Positions 33,809 to 41,946 of a stretch of DNA of 48,608 bases are shown in pieces. Numbering within the stretch: the stretch's first letter is position 1; each line of letters begins with the position of its first letter. Made by a program: the position numbers and the translations under genes. The DNA is from Opitutaceae bacterium (GTDB lineage Bacteria; Verrucomicrobiota; Verrucomicrobiia; Opitutales; Opitutaceae). The notes below the pieces were generated by a model. The model saw nothing but the letters and a program-made list of their open reading frames with translations. It was not told where the DNA came from and ran no database searches. Location: the NCBI GenBank assembly GCA_023269585.1, contig JAHFTC010000019.1:1-48608 (forward strand), given 5' to 3'.

Positions 33809-36800
33809 ATGCACTTCGATCTCGCCACTCGCATCGTCACGCTCGGCGTGGGCGAACTGGCGGGGTTTTCCCTCGGCCCGCGCGGCTCCGGGGGCGGGGC
33901 CGGCGGCCTCTGGCGCGCCCAACTCGGCCAGCACTGGCACAACGAACACCGCCAACGCTCCGCCGAGGAACCCGGCGCGCGCTTCGAGGTGCCGATCGCC
34001 GGCGACTACCATCACCGCGGCTGGACCTTCCGCCTCTCCGGCCGCATCGACCAGTACCTGCCGTCGCCGGCCGGTGGCGTGCGTCTCCGCGAACTGAAGA
34101 CTGTCACGCGTCCGCTCCCGGCTCCCGAGGCCGAGCTCCAGGCCGAGTACCCGGGCTATTTCGTCCAGCTGGCCGCCTACCTCGTGCTCCACGCGCTCGC
34201 GCCGGCGGCCGAAACCGCGCGCGGTGAACTCGTCTTCATCGAGGCCGGCTCCGGTCTCGTCCAGATCGTCGCCGCACCGCCCGCCAGCACCGCCATTCTC
34301 CACGGCCAGCTCGACGGGCTGGTTGATTTTCTCGACGCCCGCCGCCGCGCCCGCGAACGCCGCCGCGCCCTCCCCGTCCGCCCCGCCTTCGCCACGTTCC
34401 GCCCCGGCCAGGAGCACGTGCAACGCGACCTCCGCGCCGCGCTGGGAATCGAGACTGCCGTAGCGGAACGCGTGAGCGTTTCGACTCCCCCAGAGGAACC
34501 GTCCCCCGCCGAAGGCCTCACGGACTCCGCCGCCTCCGCACTCCGCACTCCGCATTCCGCAATCGCTCCATCCACCGAGGACCGTCCACCGTCCACGGTC
34601 CACCGTCCACCGCCCACCGGCATCCTTTGCTTCGAAGCGCCCACCGGCTTCGGCAAGACCGGTTGCCTGCTCGAGTTCGCGCTCACCGCGTTGAAAGAGG
34701 GCGTCTACTACCGCCTCGTCTACCTCACCGGAAAATCCACCGGCCAACTCCAGGTCATCCGCCAACTGGAGACAATGCTCGCGCCCGCCGAGGTAGGGCG
34801 ATCCGTCCCCGATGAGCCGTCTCCGCCATCCGTGGTCAGCCCTCCGCCGTCTGAGTCCTCCAGCCTCTCGCCTTTCGCCTCTCGCCTTCCCGTCTGGCAG
34901 GTGCGCTCCAAGGCGGAGCACTGCGTCAACTTCGTCTACCACTGCCTGCCCGACGCATGCCCGTTCATCGCCGACGCCGCCGAACGCTGGCCCGGCTCCG
35001 GCCTCGCCCGCTTCTACCTGCTCGATAGCGAAGCCCGCGACCTCGAGACCCTGCGCGCCGCCGGCCGCGCCGCGAAGATCTGCCCCTACGAGATCACCCG
35101 CTCCGCCCTGCCCTTCAACGATGTCTGGGTCGGCGACTACAACTACGTCTTCGCCCCGGCCAACCGCGGCCTCTTCTTCGAGCAGCCCGGCTTCGATCCC
35201 GCCGCCACGCTCCTCATCGTCGACGAGGCGCACAACCTCCCCGCCCGCGTGGCCGACGCCTACTCGCACACCGTCCGCGCCGCCGACGCCTGGTCCACCT
35301 ACGACGCGCTCCGCTCCGCCCGCGCCCCGGCCTCGTTCGTCCTCGCGTGGGAGGCGTGGGCCCGCGAACTCGACGATCTCCGCGCCTGCGAGGCGCTCGA
35401 CGGCGCCACGGAGATCGGCCTGCGCGCCGCCGCCCGCCGCCTCGCCGAACTCGTCCCCGCCACCGCGCTCGACTTCGTCGCCCTCGGCCCGACTGTCTCC
35501 GAACTTCTGTGGCAGCTGCCGCAGCTCGACGACTTCCTCGATGCCGCCGAACTCCCGAAACTCCTCTGGAGCCCCGCCCGCGGCGAACTCCGCGTCACCT
35601 GTCTCGACGCCGCCAACGCCATCGCCACCACGCTCCGCGAGTTCCGCCACGTCATCCTCACCTCCGCCACGCTCAACCCGCCCGACGCCTTCGCCACCGC
35701 CTGCGGCCTCGATCGCGCCGCAGCGACGCGCGTGAGTGCATCGCTCTCCGCCCCCGCGTCCGCAGTGTCCGAGCCAGAGCAAACCGTCCCACGCACCGAG
35801 CGCGTCGAACGGCCCGATGCGCCGTATCCACTCTCTAAATTCGAAGCCGGCGATCCACCATCCGCCATCCTTCCGTCCACCGACGACCGTCCACCGCCCA
35901 CCGTCCACCGTCGACCGTCCACCGCCCACCGTCCCGCGGTCGACCTCGCCACCACCCTCGGCAAGCTTCCGCGGGCCGCGAAGAAGACACTCCGCGGTCT
36001 CACCACCGGCGCCGCGCTTCTGAAGGTCGAGGAGGAACAAATACCGCCCGCCGTTCCCTTCCTCCGAGCCGACACCCCGTGGCGTCGCGGCGCCTACCGC
36101 GTCGCGATCGACACCCGTGTCGACACGCGCTGGGAACGCCGCACCCACCACTTCGAATCCACCGCCGCCACCGTCGCCCAACTCTGCGCCGCCTCCGGTG
36201 TTGGATCGGCGCCTGCCCAATCCGCAATCCGCATTCCGCAGTCCGCAATCAATCCGTCCACGGTCGACCGTCCACCGCCCACTGTCGACGGTCCACCGTC
36301 CACCGTCGACCGTCCACCGTCCACCGTCCACCACCCTCCCGTCGCGGTCTTCTTCCCCAGCTACGCCTACGCCGAGGCCGTCGCTGAAACCTGCGCCGCA
36401 TCGCACCCGGCGCTGCGAATCGCGCAGCAACCCCGCGGGCTCGATCTCGCCGCGCAGACGGCGTTCATCGAAGCCGCTCTCGCCGCCCACGACGCGCTCT
36501 TCCTTGTGCTCGGCACCGGCTACACCGAGGGCATCGATCTGCTCGGCGGCCGCATCACGCACGCAATGGTCGTCGGCCCCGCGCTCCCCGAGGTCAACGC
36601 CGTGCAGCGCGCCAAACTCGCTCACGCCAACGCCAAGTCCCGCGGCGCCGCCTTCCGCCTCGTCTACCAGGTGCCCGGGATGCAGAAGGTGAACCAAGCC
36701 CTCGGCCGCCTCGTCCGCGCCCCTGGTCATCGCGCCACCGTGGTGCTCCATTGTCGCCGCTTTTCGGAGTCGAGCTACCGCGAGCTGCTCGACCCCGAGC

Positions 36801-36871
36801 TGCGCTCCGCCCCGGTGCTCGACAGCGACGAGCTCCTCGCCGCCTGGCTCTCCGGCCACGAAATCGTTTGA
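33809..36871 (+). CDS. RecB-like nuclease fused to an XPD/DinG-type Fe-S helicase, with repeat-encoded linkers
   Basis: The product has 1020 residues. Residues ~60-130 carry a PD-(D/E)XK RecB/Cas4-type nuclease site: GRID (D81), ELK (E95, K97) and QLAAY (Q120, Y124). The helicase core has Walker A APTGFGKTG (K283), DEAH box VDEAHNLPARV (D472) and motif VI QALGRLVRAPGH. Four cysteines, C372, C379, C384 and C425, lie between the ATPase motifs as in Fe-S XPD/DinG helicases. It should unwind DNA 5' to 3' and cut, probably in repair. Non-conserved linkers at 34460-34616, 34793-34890, 35720-35935 and 36218-36330 are made of heptamer and REP-like repeats, all in frame. Confidence 0.88.
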   Translation: MHFDLATRIVTLGVGELAGFSLGPRGSGGGAGGLWRAQLGQHWHNEHRQRSAEEPGARFEVPIAGDYHHRGWTFRLSGRIDQYLPSPAGGVRLRELKTVTRPLPAPEAELQAEYPGYFVQLAAYLVLHALAPAAETARGELVFIEAGSGLVQIVAAPPASTAILHGQLDGLVDFLDARRRARERRRALPVRPAFATFRPGQEHVQRDLRAALGIETAVAERVSVSTPPEEPSPAEGLTDSAASALRTPHSAIAPSTEDRPPSTVHRPPPTGILCFEAPTGFGKTGCLLEFALTALKEGVYYRLVYLTGKSTGQLQVIRQLETMLAPAEVGRSVPDEPSPPSVVSPPPSESSSLSPFASRLPVWQVRSKAEHCVNFVYHCLPDACPFIADAAERWPGSGLARFYLLDSEARDLETLRAAGRAAKICPYEITRSALPFNDVWVGDYNYVFAPANRGLFFEQPGFDPAATLLIVDEAHNLPARVADAYSHTVRAADAWSTYDALRSARAPASFVLAWEAWARELDDLRACEALDGATEIGLRAAARRLAELVPATALDFVALGPTVSELLWQLPQLDDFLDAAELPKLLWSPARGELRVTCLDAANAIATTLREFRHVILTSATLNPPDAFATACGLDRAAATRVSASLSAPASAVSEPEQTVPRTERVERPDAPYPLSKFEAGDPPSAILPSTDDRPPPTVHRRPSTAHRPAVDLATTLGKLPRAAKKTLRGLTTGAALLKVEEEQIPPAVPFLRADTPWRRGAYRVAIDTRVDTRWERRTHHFESTAATVAQLCAASGVGSAPAQSAIRIPQSAINPSTVDRPPPTVDGPPSTVDRPPSTVHHPPVAVFFPSYAYAEAVAETCAASHPALRIAQQPRGLDLAAQTAFIEAALAAHDALFLVLGTGYTEGIDLLGGRITHAMVVGPALPEVNAVQRAKLAHANAKSRGAAFRLVYQVPGMQKVNQALGRLVRAPGHRATVVLHCRRFSESSYRELLDPELRSAPVLDSDELLAAWLSGHEIV
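34460..34484 (+). repeat. REP-like element, family A, inside the helicase gene
   Basis: GTAG, one base, then perfect arms GGAACGC and GCGTTTC (one G-T pair) around GTGA. It is read in frame as VAERVSVS. Relative to the 12082 copy, both stem sides have changed together, so pairing is kept. Confidence 0.75.
34532..34616 (+). repeat. Compound heptamer array in helicase linker 1 (CANTCCG then CCGTCCA)
   Basis: Five CANTCCG-type units (34532-34566) are followed by seven CCGTCCA-type units (34568-34616). Three 7-nt units make 21 nt, so the peptide also repeats every seven residues. The array ends just before the strand that leads into Walker A. Confidence 0.8.
34793..34890 (+). repeat. Possible REP plus GCCTYTC heptamer array in helicase linker 2
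   Basis: GTAG at 34793-34796 opens a region with a weak, bulged stem. Four heptamers follow at 34863-34890: GCCTCTC, GCCTTTC, GCCTCTC, GCCTTCC. The encoded stretch is Ser/Pro-rich and sits between the Walker A region and the first Fe-S cysteine. Confidence 0.55.
35720..35744 (+). repeat. Diverged REP-like element, family A, in helicase linker 3
   Basis: GCAG (GTAG in other copies) overlaps a stem with arms GCGACGCGC and GTGCATCGC around the same GTGA loop; eight of nine positions pair, one as G-T. It encodes TRVSAS, close to ERVSVS from the copy at 34460. Confidence 0.55.
35851..35935 (+). repeat. CCGTCCA heptamer array, 12 units, in helicase linker 3
   Basis: Twelve units follow CCRTCCA and CCGYCSA variants, with one extra T at 35872. 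The encoded peptide is rich in RPPxTVH. It lies between the first and second helicase domains. Confidence 0.8.
36218..36330 (+). repeat. Compound heptamer array in helicase linker 4 (CANTCCG then CCGTCCA)
   Basis: Five CANTCCG-type units (36218-36252) and eleven CCGTCCA-type units (36254-36330) occur in the same order as in linker 1. It ends just before the strand VAVFFPSYAYAEAV of the second helicase domain. Confidence 0.8.
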
Positions 36872-36945
36872 GGAGTCCGTAAATTCCCACGCCGCCCCCG
36901 CCCCGGACTTGCTGGGACCGGCCGCGCACCGAACCATCCGTCCCG

Positions 36946-37428
36946 ATGGCGACGCCACAACTCTTGCTCTTCCTGCGCCCTTCGATTCTGGCGCTGAGCT
37001 GCCTGTGCGCCGCGCTCCGGGGCTCCGCGGCCGACGCTCCGTTCTGGCTGCCTTCGAACAACCACTGGGCCGGCCACACCGGCGGCAAGGGCGGCCCGAA
37101 CGACCGGCCCGATGGGATCAGCAACAGGATCGTCGCCCTCGCCGCCAAGGTCATGGTCTTCCACTGGGATCCCCAGGATACCGGACCGGCCGTGCGACTC
37201 ACCGAAGTTGTGGGCCAGACGGGGCCCACCAAGGTTGGCTTCGGTCCCACCGTGAGCAACCGTCTCTACGACGTCTACACGACCACCGATCTCACCACCG
37301 GCACCTGGAACAAGCTCACCGCCTCGCCGCTCACCGGCACCGGCCGCGACCTCGAATACTTGGACACCGCCGCTACCGGCCCGCGCAAGTTCTACCCTCT
37401 CCAGATCGCAACGCCGGTCGCCCCTTGA
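36946..37428 (+). CDS. Small secreted protein with C-terminal strand-rich domain
   Basis: The protein has 160 residues, with a signal peptide to about residue 29 (CLCAALRGSAAD). The C-terminal half reads NRLYDVYTTTDLTTGTWNKL, then GTGRDLEYLDTAATGPRKFY. The same pattern (derived from a Y-x-x-x-x-S/T-T-D-L ... W ... G ... D ... RFYR series) ends the neighbouring beta-helix protein, so the two share a C-terminal module often seen in verrucomicrobial exported proteins. No catalytic motif is visible. It is 25 bp upstream of the beta-helix gene, in a likely operon. Confidence 0.7.
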   Translation: MATPQLLLFLRPSILALSCLCAALRGSAADAPFWLPSNNHWAGHTGGKGGPNDRPDGISNRIVALAAKVMVFHWDPQDTGPAVRLTEVVGQTGPTKVGFGPTVSNRLYDVYTTTDLTTGTWNKLTASPLTGTGRDLEYLDTAATGPRKFYPLQIATPVAP

Positions 37429-37453
37429 ACTGCCCCGCCCCCTTCCCCTCCAC

Positions 37454-39655
37454 ATGCCGCGTTTTCTTCGAACACTTGGGCGCCTCCCCTTCCTCACGGT
37501 CGTCCTGCTCGTCCTCCCCTCGATCGCCACGGCCGCACTGTCCCTGAGCTACAACCCCGCACCGGGCTACCTCGCGAACCAGGCCCTCGCGCCCCTGCTC
37601 CCGACGCTGGCCGGCAACAATGCCGCATTGCCCACCACCTTCGCCGTCACCACGGGCGCGTTACCCGCGGGCCTCAGCCTGCGCCACGACGGTGCGATCG
37701 TCGGCACCCCTACCGCGGTCGGAGGCGTCTCCGCCAAGATCACCGCCACCAACGGCGGCGCGACCGCGTCCTTCAATCTCTGGCTGAGCATCCGCACCGT
37801 GACCGTCACCTATGCGTTGCCGGTCTTCATCGTCGGCCAGCCGGTCGCCTCGATGGCCATCCCGCACACGAAGCCCGCGCTCGCGTGGGAACTCCCCGGC
37901 ACGCCCACCACCCTCGCCGTCACTGGGGGATCGGTCCCGCCCGGCCTCGCCATCGATCCTGCCGACGGCTCGTTCGCGGGCACGCCCACCGCCCCCGGCG
38001 TCTACACCTTCGAGATCACCGCCACCAACGGCCCGCACTCCGCCGCGCGCAGCTTCTGCGCCCTCGTCACCGCCACCGACCTCGCCGCCGCGCCCCACAG
38101 CGTGCTCTTCTCTGACCCGGGCGTCGACCGTTTCCGCCCAGCGTCATCGACGGGTGACTACTACGTCGACTCCGTCAACGGCCTCGACTCCCACGACGGC
38201 CGCACCCCCGCCACCGCCTGGAAGAATCTCGCCAAGATCCCCACCGCCAAGCTCGCCCCAGGCAACGTCATCCACCTCGCCCGCGGTTCCCACTGGCCGC
38301 AGCAGACGCTCTATCTGCGCGACGTCCAGGGCACCGCCCAGCAGCCCGTCGTCGTGCAGGCCTACGGCACCGGTGCGCCGCCCACGATCTCCGACTCCTA
38401 CCCGCCCTGGTCCACCACCCAGCGCTACCCCGGTGTCTACATCGCGGGCACCGCCGCCCACCTTGTCGTCCTCGATCTTCGGATTCAGGACAACGTCGCT
38501 ACCGACGGGATCTCGATCGGCCCCGCCACCCGCCACATCGTCGTCGCCGGCAACGAGATCCTCCGCTGCTACTCGGGCCTGAGCGCTTTCGGCGACAACT
38601 CCACGGTCGTCTCCAACTACATTCACGACATCTACGTTCCCGGCGAGAAGGAGTGCGGCGTGGGCATCTGGTACTGCGGCAGCAACGTCGAGCTTGCTTG
38701 GAACCGCATCGCCAACTGCCGCTCGCTCACCCCCGACAGCGTCGGCGGCGGCGCGCTCGAGTTCTACGGTCACCGCGCCGCGACCGGCTACGACTTCGTG
38801 TCCGAGAACATCCGCATCCACCACAATCTGCTGCTGAACACCGCCAATTTCATGGAGATGTACGGCAACGCCTCCCGCCTCGTGGTCGACCACAACCTCT
38901 ACCTCTGGGGTGCGAGCCACGCCTTTCTCCCCCATTGGGACAACTGGGGCAACCAGGAGGCCTTCGGCCACGTGTGCACCTACGACCTGCTGGTCGCGAA
39001 CAACACGTTCGTCGCCCGCCCGGACCCCGAGCCCCGCGGCTGGGGCTTCTTCACCCTGCTCTGGGATTCCAACCACATCCCCGACCCGGCCCTCAACTCA
39101 CTGGTCGTGCGCAACAACATCTTCAGTACGAACGCGACCATCGCCTCCCGCAACCCCCTTGGCGCCTCGTTCGCCCACACGCACAACCTCTACCACTTCA
39201 CCGGCGCGGGGAAACTCGGCGACGCGTGGTTCACGCTCGACCCGACCGAACGCCTCGCCAACCCGCTCTTCGCCGCCCCCGCCCTCGGCGACTGCCGGCT
39301 CACCGCCGCCAGCCCCGCGCGCAACACCGGCGTGCCGGCGCTGGCCCCCGAGGATCTCGCCCGCGCCCGGATCCCCGCCACCGGAGTGTCCGATCTCGGC
39401 GCCTACGCCTTCACGCCCGACTCCACACTGGCCGTACGCACCAATGTGCTGGAGCGGTCCGGGTTCACCGAGCTCGTCTTCGGCCCGACCGCCCTCGGCT
39501 CGACCTACCGGCTCTCGGTCTGCACCGATCTCAAGGCCGGCAACTGGACCCCGCTCGGCGCCCCTCTCGACGGCACCGGGGGTTACCTGACCGTCGTCGA
39601 CCCCGCCGCCACAAGCGCCCACCGCTTCTATCGCGTGCAAGCCAACCCGCCCTGA
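37454..39655 (+). CDS. Secreted parallel beta-helix protein with two Ig-like domains
   Basis: A 733-residue protein with a signal peptide (~1-28, ending IATAA). Two putative-Ig (He_PIG) repeats follow, each with the LPxGLxxxxxGxIxGTPT pattern (residues ~30-115 and ~125-205). The beta-helix starts at ~235 with YYVDSVNGLDSHDGRTPATA and WKNLAKI, the usual opening of right-handed parallel beta-helix polysaccharide-active proteins, and contains many short Asn/Val coils. The C-terminal module (STYRLSVCTDLKAGNWTPLG then HRFYRVQANPP) is shared with the upstream small protein. A pectate-lyase-like or polysaccharide-binding role is likely, but no catalytic residues can be assigned. Confidence 0.82.
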   Translation: MPRFLRTLGRLPFLTVVLLVLPSIATAALSLSYNPAPGYLANQALAPLLPTLAGNNAALPTTFAVTTGALPAGLSLRHDGAIVGTPTAVGGVSAKITATNGGATASFNLWLSIRTVTVTYALPVFIVGQPVASMAIPHTKPALAWELPGTPTTLAVTGGSVPPGLAIDPADGSFAGTPTAPGVYTFEITATNGPHSAARSFCALVTATDLAAAPHSVLFSDPGVDRFRPASSTGDYYVDSVNGLDSHDGRTPATAWKNLAKIPTAKLAPGNVIHLARGSHWPQQTLYLRDVQGTAQQPVVVQAYGTGAPPTISDSYPPWSTTQRYPGVYIAGTAAHLVVLDLRIQDNVATDGISIGPATRHIVVAGNEILRCYSGLSAFGDNSTVVSNYIHDIYVPGEKECGVGIWYCGSNVELAWNRIANCRSLTPDSVGGGALEFYGHRAATGYDFVSENIRIHHNLLLNTANFMEMYGNASRLVVDHNLYLWGASHAFLPHWDNWGNQEAFGHVCTYDLLVANNTFVARPDPEPRGWGFFTLLWDSNHIPDPALNSLVVRNNIFSTNATIASRNPLGASFAHTHNLYHFTGAGKLGDAWFTLDPTERLANPLFAAPALGDCRLTAASPARNTGVPALAPEDLARARIPATGVSDLGAYAFTPDSTLAVRTNVLERSGFTELVFGPTALGSTYRLSVCTDLKAGNWTPLGAPLDGTGGYLTVVDPAATSAHRFYRVQANPP

Positions 39656-39708
39656 CGCTGCGCGAGCCCCCCCCGCTGCGATCTCGCCGCACCCGCCGCG
39701 CCGCTCGC

Positions 39709-40176
39709 TCACTCCTCGATCCGCGATTCCTGGTAGGAAGCCGCCAACCACTTCCCTTCCCGCCGGACCCACACGGCCGCCGCGAAGGCCGTCTTCGTCG
39801 GCAGCGCTCGGCCGTCCTCAATATAGTCGACCGTGAGCCGGTAGCGGATCAGGCAGACATTCTCGGCTGGCTGCGTCACCACCACGTTCTCCATCAGGTA
39901 ACGTTTCGTGACGATGTTCCGCATGCCCTTGGCGATGTCGTCGAGGGCATGCAGTTCTCCGCCATCGCTGATCTCGAAGAACTCCGGACAGCAGAGCGCG
40001 CGGTACGCCGCCTCGTCGCCCGCCTTGAACGCCTCCCATGTGCCGCGCTCGCACGCCTCGATCGTCGCGCTCACTTCGGTCGCCACTTGCGCCGCCACCG
40101 CGGTCGGTTGCTGTGCCCAGCCCCACGGGCCCACCGCCAACGCCACCATCACCCCAAGTGCTCTCAGGAGTTGCAT
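39709..40176 (-). CDS. Exported NTF2/SnoaL-like protein
   Basis: A 155-residue protein with a signal peptide MQLLRALGVMVALAVGPWGW, cut after AQ. The mature part fits the cone-shaped NTF2-like fold: a helix (ATIEACERGTWEAFKAGDEA), AYRALCCPEFFEISDGGELH, then strands ENVCLIRYRLTVDYIEDGRA and AAAVWVRREGKWLAASYQES. Such domains bind small hydrophobic ligands or act as weak isomerases; no active site is evident. The upstream 57 codons of the open frame are rejected because the signal peptide must be N-terminal. It is convergent with the beta-helix gene and divergent from the GbsR-like regulator. Confidence 0.8.
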   Translation of the reverse strand: MQLLRALGVMVALAVGPWGWAQQPTAVAAQVATEVSATIEACERGTWEAFKAGDEAAYRALCCPEFFEISDGGELHALDDIAKGMRNIVTKRYLMENVVVTQPAENVCLIRYRLTVDYIEDGRALPTKTAFAAAVWVRREGKWLAASYQESRIEE

Positions 40177-40352
40177 ACGACTGGTCAGAATCAGCCGCAG
40201 CTTCCGGTAGCGAGCAGAAACCAACCGAATACCACCCGCCATGAAGTCGGCCCAGGGCGGGCGGATCGTCCCCGAACAAGCGCGTTCATCTCCCACTGCA
40301 CCACAGCAGTCCTCGCGGCAACCTTTGAGATTCGGACTTGCGTCCATTCGTC

Positions 40353-40385
40353 GTTAGTTTCTGTCTAAACAGAAATGAAACTAAC
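40353..40385. promoter_or_regulatory. Nested dyads over the start of the GbsR-like gene
   Basis: An inner perfect dyad (TTTCTGT, CTAA, ACAGAAA, 40358-40375) overlaps an outer one with 9-bp arms GTTAGTTTC and GAAACTAAC (40353-40361 and 40377-40385). They cover the ATG at 40375. This position suits autorepression by the dimeric regulator encoded there. Confidence 0.65.
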
Positions 40386-40899
40386 CGCCGCGCAACAGAA
40401 GCTGGTGCTGCACTGGGGCGAGATGGGAGCCCGCTGGGGTATCAGTCGCACGGTTGCCCAAATCCACGCCCTGCTTTACTTCTCGCCGAAACCTTTGGCG
40501 GCAGACGAGATCACGGAAGTCCTGCAGGTGGCGCGCTCGCACGTGAGCAACAGCCTGAAGGAACTCCAGACTTGGGGAGTCGTCGGCATCGTGCACGTCA
40601 TGGGTGACCGCCGTGACCACTTCCAGGCGCTCAAAGACGTCTGGCAGACCTTCGAGATCCTCCTCGATGAACGCAAACGCCGCGAAATCGACCCGACGAT
40701 CAAAGTGCTGCGGGAGACTGCCGCGATGATGGCAGAGGAGAAAACGACCACCGATACCTACACGCAGGAACGGCTCGGCGAGTTACTCAGGTTCATGGAG
40801 TCCGTCGACTCGTGGTACGGCGAAGTGCGCCGTCTGCCGCGTGCCGCCCGTGTGAAGCTTGTCACTCTCGGCGCCAAACTCAGCCAATGGCTGCGCTAA
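40375..40899 (+). CDS. GbsR/MarR-family transcriptional regulator
   Basis: A 174-residue winged-helix protein. The opening MKLTAAQQKLVLHWGEMGAR, then WGISRTVAQIHALLYFSPKP, LAADEITEVLQVARSHVSNS, and LKELQTWGVVGIVHVMGDRR is the typical GbsR-like arrangement; the recognition helix is in the VARSHVSNSLKEL segment. The C-terminal ~80 residues are helical and probably dimerise and bind the effector. A perfect dyad covers the start codon. The dehydrogenase gene begins 55 bp downstream on the same strand and is the likely co-regulated target. The effector is unknown; choline or glycine-betaine sensing in Bacillus GbsR should not be assumed. Confidence 0.88.
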   Translation: MKLTAAQQKLVLHWGEMGARWGISRTVAQIHALLYFSPKPLAADEITEVLQVARSHVSNSLKELQTWGVVGIVHVMGDRRDHFQALKDVWQTFEILLDERKRREIDPTIKVLRETAAMMAEEKTTTDTYTQERLGELLRFMESVDSWYGEVRRLPRAARVKLVTLGAKLSQWLR

Positions 40900-40954
40900 G
40901 GCGCAGTTCCTTTGCCCTCTTCTTCCTGTTCTTACCGAAATTACTGTCACCACC

Positions 40955-41884
40955 ATGAATCTACGCGTCGTCGTCACCGGAGCCTTTGGCTATTCGGGCA
41001 GTCGCATCGCCCGCCGTCTGCTTGCCGCGGGGCATAGCGTCCTCACCTTGACCAATTCATCGGGCCGCGACCACCCGCTCCGCGAGCGTGTCAGCGTGGA
41101 GCCGTACAACTTCGCCGAACCGGAGAAACTCGCGCGCTCGCTCGAAGGCTACGACGTGTTGATCAACACGTATTGGGTGCGTTTCGATCACCGGTGCTTT
41201 GATCACGCCACCGCGGTGCAGAACACACTCACGCTCTTCGCCTCCGCCCAGCGCGCCGGCGTCGGCCGAATCGTCCATGTGAGCATTACCAATCCGGAGG
41301 AAGCCTCGCCCCTGCCCTACTTCGACGGCAAAGGTCGCCTCGAGCGCGCTCTACGGGAGAGCGGTATCGCCCACACCATCCTTCGTCCGGCCGTGCTCTT
41401 CGGAGACGGCGACATTCTCATCAACAACATCGCCTGGGCGCTGCGCCGCCTGCCGTGCTTCGGCGTGTTCGGAGATGGCGAGTACAAGCTCCAGCCCATC
41501 CACGTGGAGGACTTCGCGGAGCTTGCCGTGCGCGAGGCGGCCGCCACCGGCAATTGCACCATCGAGGCCATTGGCCCCGAGACCTTCACCTACCGCGAAC
41601 TGGCGCGCGAAATCGGCCGGATCATCGGTTGCCCGCGGCCCGTTTTCTCGGTGCCACCGTGGTTCGGTTACGCCGCGGGCCGCCTCGTCGGCTGGTGGCA
41701 CCGCGACGAGTTCATCACCCGCGAGGAGGTCACCGGCTTGATGCAGAACCGCCTCTGGGTCGACGCCCCGCCAGCGGGCCGCACCCGGCTCACCGAATGG
41801 GCAGTGCGACACGCCGACTCGCTCGGACGCACCTACGCAAACGAACTCGCCCGCCGTCGTCCGGCATCGAGCGTTCGCCCCTGA
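40955..41884 (+). CDS. Atypical SDR: NAD(P)-dependent epimerase/dehydratase-like (NmrA/a5 type)
   Basis: A 309-residue protein whose Rossmann nucleotide-binding loop is VTGAFGYSGSRIARRLLAAG. HVSITNPEEASPLPYFDGKG carries a YxxxK-like pair (Y and K four apart), then RLERALRESGIAHTILRPAV LFG follows, as in the atypical SDR a5/NDUFA9-like group. The C-terminal half (EYKLQPIHVEDFAELAVREA, then ETFTYRELAREIGRIIG) matches substrate-domain motifs of this group. The start ATG at 40955 gives MNLRVVVTG; 32 upstream codons overlap the regulator gene and are rejected. The substrate is unknown. It probably forms an operon with the GbsR-like regulator. Confidence 0.85.
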   Translation: MNLRVVVTGAFGYSGSRIARRLLAAGHSVLTLTNSSGRDHPLRERVSVEPYNFAEPEKLARSLEGYDVLINTYWVRFDHRCFDHATAVQNTLTLFASAQRAGVGRIVHVSITNPEEASPLPYFDGKGRLERALRESGIAHTILRPAVLFGDGDILINNIAWALRRLPCFGVFGDGEYKLQPIHVEDFAELAVREAAATGNCTIEAIGPETFTYRELAREIGRIIGCPRPVFSVPPWFGYAAGRLVGWWHRDEFITREEVTGLMQNRLWVDAPPAGRTRLTEWAVRHADSLGRTYANELARRRPASSVRP

Positions 41885-41946
41885 CCACGGCGCTCGCCCA
41901 CGCGCGATCACCGTAGTGGCCTCCGCACCAGGGCCCTCTTGAGGTA

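Noticed and set aside
6103-36330. Heptamer arrays as CRISPR
   Set aside because: Units are 7 nt with no spacers, and no cas genes are present. The PaaX-like protein has a Cas2-like fold only as part of a transcription regulator.
33797-36958. A ~1050-codon open frame antisense to the helicase
   Set aside because: It has no recognisable motif and mirrors the repeat arrays as low-complexity peptide. The plus strand has nuclease and helicase motifs in order.
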